A DNA stretch of 64,000 bases from Halictus rubicundus (lineage: Eukaryota > Arthropoda > Insecta > Hymenoptera > Halictidae). This document shows, one piece after another, positions 12,343 through 23,000 of the stretch (its first letter is position 1; each line of letters starts with the position of its first letter). Both the position numbers and the translations under genes were made by a program. The notes below the pieces were generated by a model. It worked only from the letters and a program-made list of their open reading frames with translations. It made no database searches and was not told where the DNA came from. The stretch covers positions 62,001-126,000 of the forward strand of contig NW_027489015.1 in NCBI RefSeq assembly GCF_050948215.1, read 5' to 3'.

Positions 12343-12352
12343 TATAAAAAGG
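12343..12352 (+). promoter_or_regulatory. TATA box, island copy 1
   Basis: TATAAAAAGG matches the eukaryotic TATA consensus closely and is the only such site in the island. Transcription would be expected to start about 25-30 bases on, near 12370-12380, and read through the hairpin-rich right third into the satellite, producing G-rich-strand satellite RNA. An AATATA hexamer (12590-12595) is the only hint of a poly(A) signal. In the LTR reading this divides U3 from R-U5. Confidence 0.5.
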
Positions 12353-12390
12353 AACCAGGTGTAGAGGCAAAGCGAGCGAACTGCGTGCGT

Positions 12391-12419
12391 CGTAACACGG
12401 CGTACATTGCGTGTTTACG
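12391..12419. other. 9-bp stem-loop downstream of TATA
   Basis: CGTAACACG (12391-12399) pairs with CGTGTTTACG (12410-12419) with a single bulged T and a 10-base loop. It would lie near the 5' end of a transcript started from the TATA box. Confidence 0.5.
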
Positions 12420-12442
12420 TGTTGCGCGAACTCGGTACGGAT

Positions 12443-12457
12443 TACCGTTACGCGGTA
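12443..12457. other. Stem-loop TACCG-TTACG-CGGTA
   Basis: A perfect 5-bp stem with a 5-base loop. It follows 23 bases after the previous hairpin. Confidence 0.4.
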
Positions 12458-12536
12458 TTCAGCGCGTCGCCATTGAGGAATTTATTGCCCCGTACGTCGG
12501 GACAGATCACGAGTCGTTCTGTAAACAAATAGCTCA

Positions 12537-12555
12537 TCTCCGAGCATACCGGAGA
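12537..12555. other. Stem-loop TCTCCG-AGCATAC-CGGAGA
   Basis: A perfect 6-bp stem with a 7-base loop. Confidence 0.45.
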
Positions 12556-12661
12556 GATTGCTCGTCAAAACAAAAATAGTTCTTCCAAGAATATACTGCC
12601 AATTTTACCAGTAATTTGTCTACAAGCTTTATTTGTCTCGTCCAAACCTCGCCGCTTTCCA

Positions 12662-12675
12662 GTGCCTGGAGGCAC
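12662..12675. other. Stem-loop GTGCC-TGGA-GGCAC
   Basis: A perfect 5-bp stem with a tetraloop. Confidence 0.4.
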
Positions 12676-12715
12676 GAATCCATCTCCTTCGCGAATTTAC
12701 ACGCGTAGGGAATTG

Positions 12716-12735
12716 GGGGGTAGTAACCGGCCCCC
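12716..12735. other. G-run/C-run stem-loop
   Basis: GGGGG (12716-12720) pairs with CCCCC (12731-12735) around TAGTAACCGG. It is the last strong hairpin before the right end of the island. Confidence 0.45.
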
Positions 12736-12806
12736 GTGTCTTAATATCAATAACCCTTGAGTCATCGGGACAGGGAAAAATCCAATCAACACAGTCAAAA
12801 GAGGAA

Positions 12807-12818
12807 TGTACGGTTACA
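12807..12818 (-). repeat. Right terminal inverted repeat, copy 1
   Basis: TGTACGGTTACA is the exact reverse complement of 11068-11079. Satellite resumes immediately after it with GATGATAGGATAGGATG, a whole 17-mer with two substitutions. This end does not carry the local palindrome found at the left end. Confidence 0.85.
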
Positions 12819-15800
12819 GATGATAGGATAGGATGGAGGATAGGATAGGATAGAGGATAGGATAGGATAGAGGATAGGATAGGATAGGGTAGAGGATAAT
12901 ATAGGATAGAGGATAGGATAGGATAGAGGATAGGATAGGATAGAGGATAGGATAGGATAGAGGATAGGATAGGATAGAGGATGGGATAGGATAGGATAGA
13001 GGATAGGATAGGATAGGATAGAGGATAGGATAGAGGATAGGATAGGATAGAGGATAGGATAGGATAGAGGATAGGATAGGATAGAGGATAGGATAGGTTA
13101 GAGGTTAGGATAGGATAGAGGATAGGATAGGATAGAGGATAGGATAGGATAGAGGATAGGATAGGATAGAGGATAGGATAGGATATAGGATAGGATAGGA
13201 TAGAGGATAGGATAGGATAGAGGATAGGATAGGATAAAATAGAGGATAATATAGGATAGAGGATAGGATAGGATAGAGGATAGGATAGGATAGAGGGTAG
13301 GATAGGATAGAGGTTAGGATAGGATAGAGAATAGGATAGGATAGAGGATAGGATAGGATAGAGGATAGGATAGGATAGAGGATAGGATAGGATAGAGGAT
13401 TAGATAGGATAGAGGATAATATAGGATACAGGATAGGATAGAGGATAGGATAGGATAGAGGATAGGATAGGATAGAGGATAGGATACGATAGAGGATAGG
13501 ATAGGATAGAGGATACGATATAGGATTTAATAGGATAGAGCATAGGATAGGATAGAGGATAGGATACGATAGAGGATAAGGATAGGATAGAGGATAGGAT
13601 AGGATAGAGGATAGGATAGGATAGAGAATAGGATAGGATAGAGGATAGGATAGGATAGAGGATAGGATAGGATAGAGGATAGGATAGGATAGAGGATTAG
13701 ATAGGATAGAGGATAATATAGGATACAGGATAGGATAGAGGATAGGATAGGATAGAGGATAGGATAGGATAGAGGATAGGATACGATAGAGGATAGGATA
13801 GGATAGAGGATACGATATAGGATTTAATAGGATAGAGCATAGGGTAGGATAGAGGATAGGATACGACAGAGGATAAGGATAGGATAGAGGATAGGATAGG
13901 ATAGAGGATAGGATATGATAGAGGATACGATATAGGATTTAATAGGGTAGAGGATAGGATACGATAGAGGATAGGATAGGATAGAGGATAGGATAGGATA
14001 GAGAATAGGATACGATAGAGGATAGGATAGGGTAGAGGATAGGATAGAGGATAGGATAGGATAGAGGATAGGATAGAGGATAGGATAGAGGATAGGATAG
14101 GATAGAGGATAGGATAGGATAGAGGATAGGATAGGATAGAGGATAGGATAGGATAGAGGATAGGATAGGATAGAGGATAGGATAGGATAGAGGATAGGGT
14201 AGGATAGAGGATAGGATAGGATAGAGGATACGATATAGGATTTAATAGGATAGAGGATAGGATACGATAGAGGATACGATAGGATAGAGGATAGGATAGG
14301 ATAGAGAATAGGATAGGATAGAGGATAGGATAGGATAGAGGATAGGATAGGATAGAGGATAGGATAGGATAGAGGATGGGATAGGATAGAGGATAATATA
14401 GGATACAGGATAGGATAGAGGATAGGATAGGATAGAGGATAGGATAGGATAGAGGATAGGATACGATAGAGGATAGGATAGGATAGAGGATACGATATAG
14501 GATTTAATAGGATAGAGCATAGGATAGGATAGAGGATAGGATACGATAGAGGATAAGGATAGGATAGAGGATAGGATAGGATAGAGGATAGGATATGATA
14601 GAGGATACGATATAGGATTTAATAGGGTAGAGGATAGGATACGATAGAGGATAGGATAGGATAGAGGATAGGATAGGATAGAGAATAGGATACGATAGAG
14701 GATAGGATAGGGTAGAGGATAGGATACGATAGAGGATAAGGATAGGATAGAGGATAGGATAGGATAGGATAGAGGATAGGATAGGATAGAGGATAGGATA
14801 CGATAGACGGTAGGATATGATAGAGGATAGGATATAGGATTGGGTAGGATAGAGGATAGGATAGGATAGAGGATAGGATATTATAGAGGATAGGATAGGA
14901 TAGAGGATAGAATAGGATAGAGGATAGGATAGGATAGAGGATAGGATACGATAGAGGATAAGGATAGGATAGAGGATAGGATAGGATAGAGGATAGGATA
15001 GGATAGATGATAGGATAGGATAGAGGATAGGATAGAGGATAGGATACGATAGAGGATAAGGATAGGATAGAGGATAGGATAGGATAGAGAATAGGATACG
15101 ATAGAGGATAAGGATAGGATAGAGGATAGGATAGGATAGGATAGAGGATAGGATAGAGGATAGGATAGGATAGAGGATAGGATAGAGGATAGGATAGAGG
15201 ATAGGATAGGATAGAGGATAGGATAGGATAGAGGATAGGATAGGATAGAGGATAGGATAGGATAGAGGATAGGATAGGATAGAGGATAGGATAGGATAGA
15301 GGATAGGATAGGATAGAGGATAGGATAGGATAGAGGATAGGGTAGGATAGAGGATAGGATAGGATAGAGGATACGATATAGGATTTAATAGGATAGAGGA
15401 TAGGATACGATAGAGGATACGATAGGATAGAGGATAGGATAGGATAGAGAATAGGATAGGATAGAGGATAGGATAGGATAGAGGATAGGATAGGATAGAG
15501 GATAGGATAGGATAGAGGATGGGATAGGATAGAGGATAATATAGGATACAGGATAGGATAGAGGATAGGATAGGATAGAGGATAGGATAGGATAGAGGAT
15601 AGGATAGGATAGAGGATAGGATACGATAGAGGATAGGATAGGATAGAGGATACGATATAGGATTTAATAGGATAGAGCATAGGATAGGATAGAGGATAGG
15701 ATACGATAGAGGATAAGGATAGGATAGAGGATAGGATAGGATAGAGGATAGGATAGGATAGAGAATAGGATAGGATAGAGGATAGGATAGGATAGAGGAT

Positions 15801-18249
15801 AGGATAGGATAGAGGATAGGATATGATAGAGGATAGGATAGTATAGTGGATTGGATAGGATAGAGGATAGGATAGGATAGAGGATAGGATAGGATAGAGG
15901 ATAGGATAGGATAGAGGATAGGATAGGATAGAGGATAGGATAGGATAGAGGATAGGATAGGATAGAGGATAGGATAGGATAGAGGATAGGATAGGATAGG
16001 ATAGAGGATAGGATAGGATAGAGGATAGGATAGGATAGAGGATAGGGTAGGATAGAGGATAGGATAGGATAGAGGATAGGATAGGATAGAGGATAGGATA
16101 GGATAGAGGATAGGATAGGATAGAGGATAGGATAGGATAGAGGATAGGATAGGATAAAATAGAGGATAATATAGGATAGAGGATAGGATAGGATAGAGGA
16201 TAGGATAGGATAGAGGGTAGGATAGGATAGAGGTTAGGATAGGATAGAGGATAGGATAGGATAGAGGATAGGATAGGATAGAGGATACGATATAGGATAG
16301 CGGATAGGATAGGGTAGAGGATACGATATAGGATTTAATAGGATAGAGGATAGGATACGATAGAGGATACGATAGGATAGAGGATAGGATAGGATAGAGA
16401 ATAGGATAGGATAGAGGATAGGATAGGATAGAGGATAGGATAGGATAGAGGATAGGATAGGATAGAGGATTAGATAGGATAGAGGATAATATAGGATACA
16501 GGATAGGATAGAGGATAGGATAGGATAGAGGATAGGATAGGATAGAGGATAGGATACGATAGAGGATAGGATAGGATAGAGGATACGATATAGGATTTAA
16601 TAGGATAGAGCATAGGATAGGATAGAGGATAGGATACGATAGAGGATAAGGATGGGATAGAGGATAGGATAGGATAGAGGATAGGATATGATAGAGGATA
16701 CGATATAGGATTTAATAGGGTAGAGGATAGGATACGATAGAGGATAGGATAGGATAGAGGATAGGATAGGATAGAGAATAGGATACGATAGAGGATAGGA
16801 TAGGGTAGAGGATAGGATACGATAGAGGATAAGGATAGGATAGAGGATAGGATAGGATAGAGGATAGGATAGGATAGAGGATAGGATAGGATAGACGGTA
16901 GGATATGATAGAGGATAGGATATAGGATTGGGTAGGATAGAGGATAGGATAGGATAGAGGATAGGATAGGATAGAGGATAGGATAGGATAGAGGATAGGG
17001 TAGGATAGAGGATAGGATAGGATAGAGGATACGATATAGGATTTAATAGGATAGAGGATAGGATACGATAGAGGATACGATAGGATAGAGGATAGGATAG
17101 GATAGAGAATAGGATAGGATAGAGGATAGGATAGGATAGAGGATAGGATAGGATAGAGGATAGGATAGGATAGAGGATGGGATAGGATAGAGGATAATAT
17201 AGGATACAGGATAGGATAGAGGATAGGATAGGATAGAGGATAGGATAGGATAGAGGATAGGATACGATAGAGGATAGGATAGGATAGAGGATACGATATA
17301 GGATTTAATAGGATAGAGCATAGGATAGGATAGAGGATAGGATACGATAGAGGATAAGGATAGGATAGAGGATAGGATAGGATAGAGGATAGGATATGAT
17401 AGAGGATACGATATAGGATTTAATAGGATAGAGGATAGGATACGATAGAGGATAAGGATAGGATAGAGGATAGGATAGGATAGAGGATAGGATATGATAG
17501 AGGATACGATATAGGATTTAATAGGGTAGAGGATAGGATACGATAGAGGATAGGATAGGATAGAGGATAGGATAGGATAGAGGATAGGATAGGATACAGG
17601 ATAGGATAGGATAGAGGATAGGATAGGATAGAGGATATAATAGGATAGAGGATAGAATAGGATAGAGGATAGGATAGGATAGAGGATAGGATATGATACA
17701 GGATAGGATAGGATAGAGGATAGGATAGGATAGAGGATAGGATAGGATACAGGATAGGATAGGATAGAGGATAGGATATGATAGAGGATAGGATAGGATA
17801 GAGGATAGGATAGGATAGAGAATAGGATAGGATAGAGGATAGGGTAGGATAGAGGATAGGATAGGATAGAGGATAGGATAGGATAGAGGATAGGATAGGA
17901 TAGAGGATAGGATAGGATAGAGGATAGGATAGGATAGAGGATAGGATAGGATAGGGGATAGGATAAGATAGAGGATAGGATAGGATAGAGGATAGGATAC
18001 GATAGAGGATAAGGATAGTATAGAGGATAGGATAGGATAGGGTAGAGGATAGGATACGATAGAGGATAAGGATAGGATAGAGGATAGGATAGGATAGAGG
18101 ATAGGATAGGATAGAGGGTAGGATATGATAGAGGATAGGATATAGGATTGGGTAGGATAGAGGATAGGATAGGATAGATGATAGGATAGGATAGAGGATA
18201 GGATAGGATAGAGGATAGGATACGATAGAGGATAAGGATAGGATAGAGG
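12819..18249 (+). repeat. 17-bp satellite array between islands 1 and 2
   Basis: Satellite only. It differs from the left block by GATAATATAGG, GGATGGGATAGG, GGATAAAATAGAGG and frequent GATACGATATAGGATTTAAT variants. A 279-bp interval bounded by two TTTAAT variants occurs at 14242-14520 and 17043-17321, and a similar one ends at 15680. The stretch matches the satellite after island 2 at offset 7182 and then, past roughly 14.5-15.7 kb, at 7160, a net 22-bp change (17+5). One substitution is visible: C at 13867 against T at 21049. From about 17564 it is the upstream flank of island 2. Confidence 0.97.
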
Positions 18250-18263
18250 TGTAACCGTACAGG

Positions 18264-18590
18264 TTACATATTGATACACCCCATAGATCGAACGTCGATG
18301 TCGACCCCACCATAACGCTCCGTGACGTAGCCCGCGAGTTCGGACGGAGAAAAGGACCGCGAGATATCGCGACACTTGTCGTAATGCGCACGCATCGATC
18401 CCCACTCGATACCGATCGAAGGAGGTCGATGCGTGCCGCAGATAGAGCACTCTACATCTGGAAGCGGTTCTAGCCGCACGCGTCTCGCGAAGTGTCCCGT
18501 CGGCGAAACACGGTACGCGATCGAGGGGTCAAACCGACCCGATAGAACAGGCAAACCGACTGTTCTATCCTCGACACGTACGCGCCTCAA
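18264..18590 (-). CDS. Hypothetical 108-codon frame with C2HC-like motif, island copy 2
   Basis: Same sequence as the frame at 11082-11408, with TTG start, C-x2-C-x17-H-x3-C pattern and a stop just inside the island end. It adds no independent support because the whole island is identical. Possibly spurious. Confidence 0.2.
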   Translation of the reverse strand: MRRVRVEDRTVGLPVLSGRFDPSIAYRVSPTGHFARRVRLEPLPDVECSICGTHRPPSIGIEWGSMRAHYDKCRDISRSFSPSELAGYVTERYGGVDIDVRSMGCINM

Positions 18591-18783
18591 ACCGAGGAGT
18601 CACAGGTGCAAACTGCGCTGTGGCATTGCCGAGCATTAAGACGCAGTTTGTGTTCTGTGTAATTATCACGGGTTATTTAAAATTCGTAAATCTTTCGTCG
18701 TAATCGTGGTACCGAGTGGACACTTCGTCATCGTAACTTTCGGGGTTCTTGTTCGAAATGCCCATCACTGCTTCGGTAGGATT

Positions 18784-19571
18784 TGCATGGTCGTGATCAT
18801 TCTGCCGCTATCAATCAGGAACACGTTCGGAGGCCACGTATCGTGCTGAAGAGCGTAATCCTTGGTAGCGTGGCGTGACCTACGGCTTGGTGTGCGTCTC
18901 CATCCAGACCACTCGTACGAGCATTCGGACGAGTGTATGGACGGTCTGACAAGTCCACAATCGTGCAGTGCGTCGTACGCATACGGATTGTGCGAACGAA
19001 CTCATAATTTCCCTTCGGGTCGATTCGATACGACCGAACCTTGCACAATCCTTGTCATTCTGCCGCTGCTTACACGGAGATTGCTCGGAGGCCACGCATC
19101 GTGCTGAAGAGTAAACTTCTTAGTTGCGTGGAGTGCCAGGGGTTTTTAGTGTGTGTCTCCACTTGGGCTATTTGTACGAGAATTCGGACAAATACTTGGG
19201 TGGTCTGACGGGTTCGCCTTCGATCGGTTACGAGGTCGAAACGAGTCGTTCAACCGTCACTGCGTCAGGCACACGGGTCGGATTAGAGCGAGCGGACTGT
19301 GCACAATTCTTGTCATTCTGCCGCTACCGATACGGAGATTGCTCGGAGGCCACGTATCGTGCTGAAGAGTAAACTCCTCGGTCGCGTGGAGTGCCAGGGG
19401 TTTTTAGTGTGTGTCTCCAACCGGACTACTCGTACGCATTCGCGGCCGAGTGCACGGTTGGTTAGACAGGTCACGAATTCGCATATCGTGAGGCGCGATA
19501 CACATTCAAATCGTTAGAATCGTTTATAAAAAGGAACCAGGTGTAGAGGCAAAGCGAGCGAACTGCGTGCG
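18784..19571 (+). repeat. Three 258-bp tandem repeats, island copy 2
   Basis: Identical to 11602-12389; the anchors are at 18798, 19056 and 19314. Confidence 0.85.
19525..19534 (+). promoter_or_regulatory. TATA box, island copy 2
   Basis: TATAAAAAGG in the same position and orientation as in copy 1, reading toward the downstream satellite. Confidence 0.45.
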
Positions 19572-20000
19572 TCGTAACACGGCGTACATTGCGTGTTTAC
19601 GTGTTGCGCGAACTCGGTACGGATTACCGTTACGCGGTATTCAGCGCGTCGCCATTGAGGAATTTATTGCCCCGTACGTCGGGACAGATCACGAGTCGTT
19701 CTGTAAACAAATAGCTCATCTCCGAGCATACCGGAGAGATTGCTCGTCAAAACAAAAATAGTTCTTCCAAGAATATACTGCCAATTTTACCAGTAATTTG
19801 TCTACAAGCTTTATTTGTCTCGTCCAAACCTCGCCGCTTTCCAGTGCCTGGAGGCACGAATCCATCTCCTTCGCGAATTTACACGCGTAGGGAATTGGGG
19901 GGTAGTAACCGGCCCCCGTGTCTTAATATCAATAACCCTTGAGTCATCGGGACAGGGAAAAATCCAATCAACACAGTCAAAAGAGGAATGTACGGTTACA

Positions 20001-23000
20001 GATGATAGGATAGGATGGAGGATAGGATAGGATAGAGGATAGGATAGGATAGAGGATAGGATAGGATAGGGTAGAGGATAATATAGGATAGAGGATAGGA
20101 TAGGATAGAGGATAGGATAGGATAGAGGATAGGATAGGATAGAGGATAGGATAGGATAGAGGATGGGATAGGATAGGATAGAGGATAGGATAGGATAGGA
20201 TAGAGGATAGGATAGAGGATAGGATAGGATAGAGGATAGGATAGGATAGAGGATAGGATAGGATAGAGGATAGGATAGGTTAGAGGTTAGGATAGGATAG
20301 AGGATAGGATAGGATAGAGGATAGGATAGGATAGAGGATAGGATAGGATAGAGGATAGGATAGGATATAGGATAGGATAGGATAGAGGATAGGATAGGAT
20401 AGAGGATAGGATAGGATAAAATAGAGGATAATATAGGATAGAGGATAGGATAGGATAGAGGATAGGATAGGATAGAGGGTAGGATAGGATAGAGGTTAGG
20501 ATAGGATAGAGAATAGGATAGGATAGAGGATAGGATAGGATAGAGGATAGGATAGGATAGAGGATAGGATAGGATAGAGGATTAGATAGGATAGAGGATA
20601 ATATAGGATACAGGATAGGATAGAGGATAGGATAGGATAGAGGATAGGATAGGATAGAGGATAGGATACGATAGAGGATAGGATAGGATAGAGGATACGA
20701 TATAGGATTTAATAGGATAGAGCATAGGATAGGATAGAGGATAGGATACGATAGAGGATAAGGATAGGATAGAGGATAGGATAGGATAGAGGATAGGATA
20801 GGATAGAGAATAGGATAGGATAGAGGATAGGATAGGATAGAGGATAGGATAGGATAGAGGATAGGATAGGATAGAGGATTAGATAGGATAGAGGATAATA
20901 TAGGATACAGGATAGGATAGAGGATAGGATAGGATAGAGGATAGGATAGGATAGAGGATAGGATACGATAGAGGATAGGATAGGATAGAGGATACGATAT
21001 AGGATTTAATAGGATAGAGCATAGGGTAGGATAGAGGATAGGATACGATAGAGGATAAGGATAGGATAGAGGATAGGATAGGATAGAGGATAGGATATGA
21101 TAGAGGATACGATATAGGATTTAATAGGGTAGAGGATAGGATACGATAGAGGATAGGATAGGATAGAGGATAGGATAGGATAGAGAATAGGATACGATAG
21201 AGGATAGGATAGGGTAGAGGATAGGATAGAGGATAGGATAGGATAGAGGATAGGATAGAGGATAGGATAGAGGATAGGATAGGATAGAGGATAGGATAGG
21301 ATAGAGGATAGGATAGGATAGAGGATAGGATAGGATAGAGGATAGGATAGGATAGAGGATAGGATAGGATAGAGGATAGGGTAGGATAGAGGATAGGATA
21401 GGATAGAGGATACGATATAGGATTTAATAGGATAGAGGATAGGATACGATAGAGGATACGATAGGATAGAGGATAGGATAGGATAGAGAATAGGATAGGA
21501 TAGAGGATAGGATAGGATAGAGGATAGGATAGGATAGAGGATAGGATAGGATAGAGGATGGGATAGGATAGAGGATAATATAGGATACAGGATAGGATAG
21601 AGGATAGGATAGGATAGAGGATAGGATAGGATAGAGGATAGGATACGATAGAGGATAGGATAGGATAGAGGATACGATATAGGATTTAATAGGATAGAGC
21701 ATAGGATAGGATAGAGGATAGGATACGATAGAGGATAAGGATAGGATAGAGGATAGGATAGGATAGAGGATAGGATATGATAGAGGATACGATATAGGAT
21801 TTAATAGGGTAGAGGATAGGATACGATAGAGGATAGGATAGGATAGAGGATAGGATAGGATAGAGAATAGGATACGATAGAGGATAGGATAGGGTAGAGG
21901 ATAGGATACGATAGAGGATAAGGATAGGATAGAGGATAGGATAGGATAGAGGATAGGATAGGATAGAGGATAGGATACGATAGACGGTAGGATATGATAG
22001 AGGATAGGATATAGGATTGGGTAGGATAGAGGATAGGATAGGATAGAGGATAGGATATTATAGAGGATAGGATAGGATAGAGGATAGAATAGGATAGAGG
22101 ATAGGATAGGATAGAGGATAGGATACGATAGAGGATAAGGATAGGATAGAGGATAGGATAGGATAGAGGATAGGATAGGATAGATGATAGGATAGGATAG
22201 AGGATAGGATAGAGGATAGGATACGATAGAGGATAAGGATAGGATAGAGGATAGGATAGGATAGAGAATAGGATACGATAGAGGATAAGGATAGGATAGA
22301 GGATAGGATAGGATAGGATAGAGGATAGGATAGAGGATAGGATAGGATAGAGGATAGGATAGAGGATAGGATAGAGGATAGGATAGGATAGAGGATAGGA
22401 TAGGATAGAGGATAGGATAGGATAGAGGATAGGATAGGATAGAGGATAGGATAGGATAGAGGATAGGATAGGATAGAGGATAGGATAGGATAGAGGATAG
22501 GATAGGATAGAGGATAGGGTAGGATAGAGGATAGGATAGGATAGAGGATACGATATAGGATTTAATAGGATAGAGGATAGGATACGATAGAGGATACGAT
22601 AGGATAGAGGATAGGATAGGATAGAGAATAGGATAGGATAGAGGATAGGATAGGATAGAGGATAGGATAGGATAGAGGATAGGATAGGATAGAGGATGGG
22701 ATAGGATAGAGGATAATATAGGATACAGGATAGGATAGAGGATAGGATAGGATAGAGGATAGGATAGGATAGAGGATAGGATACGATAGAGGATAGGATA
22801 GGATAGAGGATACGATATAGGATTTAATAGGATAGAGCATAGGATAGGATAGAGGATAGGATACGATAGAGGATAAGGATAGGATAGAGGATAGGATAGG
22901 ATAGAGGATAGGATAGGATAGAGAATAGGATAGGATAGAGGATAGGATAGGATAGAGGATAGGATAGGATAGAGGATAGGATATGATAGAGGATAGGATA

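Larger units (their letters stand above)
11602..12389 (+). repeat. Three 258-bp tandem repeats, island copy 1
   Basis: The anchor CATTCTGCCGCT starts at 11616, 11874 and 12132, exactly 258 bp apart twice. Each unit then has a GGAGGCCACG block, CGTGCTGAAGAG, a CGTGG element that pairs with CCACG, TGTG(T/C)GTCTCCA, and the 55-nt stem-loop. Units 2 and 3 also share GAGTGCCAGGGGTTTTTAGTG, and unit 1 is the most diverged. The second half of each unit is poorly conserved, and unit 3 runs into the TATA box. In an LTR this would be a U3 enhancer-like array. Because 258 is a multiple of three, homologous short frames ending GGH(V/A)SC-stop recur in all units; I treat those as a by-product. Confidence 0.85.
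11068..12818 (+). mobile_element. Solo-LTR-like island, copy 1 (1751 bp)
   Basis: This non-satellite sequence is embedded in the satellite. It begins TGTAACCGTACA and ends TGTACGGTTACA, a perfect 12-bp terminal inverted repeat of the TG...CA type usual for LTRs. The left flank ends ...GGATAGAGG and the right flank begins GATGATAGG. Aligned to the satellite phase, the 4 bp GAGG are present on both sides, the right copy with one G-to-T change, consistent with a 4-bp target-site duplication. Inside, in order, are a stem-loop-rich first third, three 258-bp tandem repeats, a TATA box at 12343, and another hairpin-rich stretch. I see no reverse transcriptase, integrase, primer-binding site or polypurine tract, so if this is an LTR it is solo. 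A non-autonomous TIR transposon with 4-bp duplications is the alternative. Copies 2, 3 and 4 lie at +7182, +20409 and +34241; all sub-feature positions transfer by these offsets. Confidence 0.7.
18250..20000 (+). mobile_element. Solo-LTR-like island, copy 2
   Basis: Identical by eye to copy 1 at offset +7182. Terminal repeats are 18250-18261 and 19989-20000, with the same GAGG and GATG flanks. The 55-nt stem-loops are at 18896-18950, 19155-19209 and 19413-19467, and the long-range stem is 18488-18727. It came by duplication of the surrounding satellite, not by a new insertion, because both flanks match copy 1. Confidence 0.7.

Noticed and set aside
11068..12818. Four independent transposon insertions
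   Set aside because: All copies share the same flanks, including the same substitution in the right target-site copy, so one insertion was later duplicated with its surroundings.
11251..12848. Short plus- and minus-strand frames of 64-82 codons within the island (for example 11251-11457, 11680-11925, 11942-12190, 12385-12579, 12633-12848)
   Set aside because: Most begin at GTG or TTG, several overlap each other, some run into satellite, and none resembles a known protein. They fit chance in a sequence with few stop triplets.
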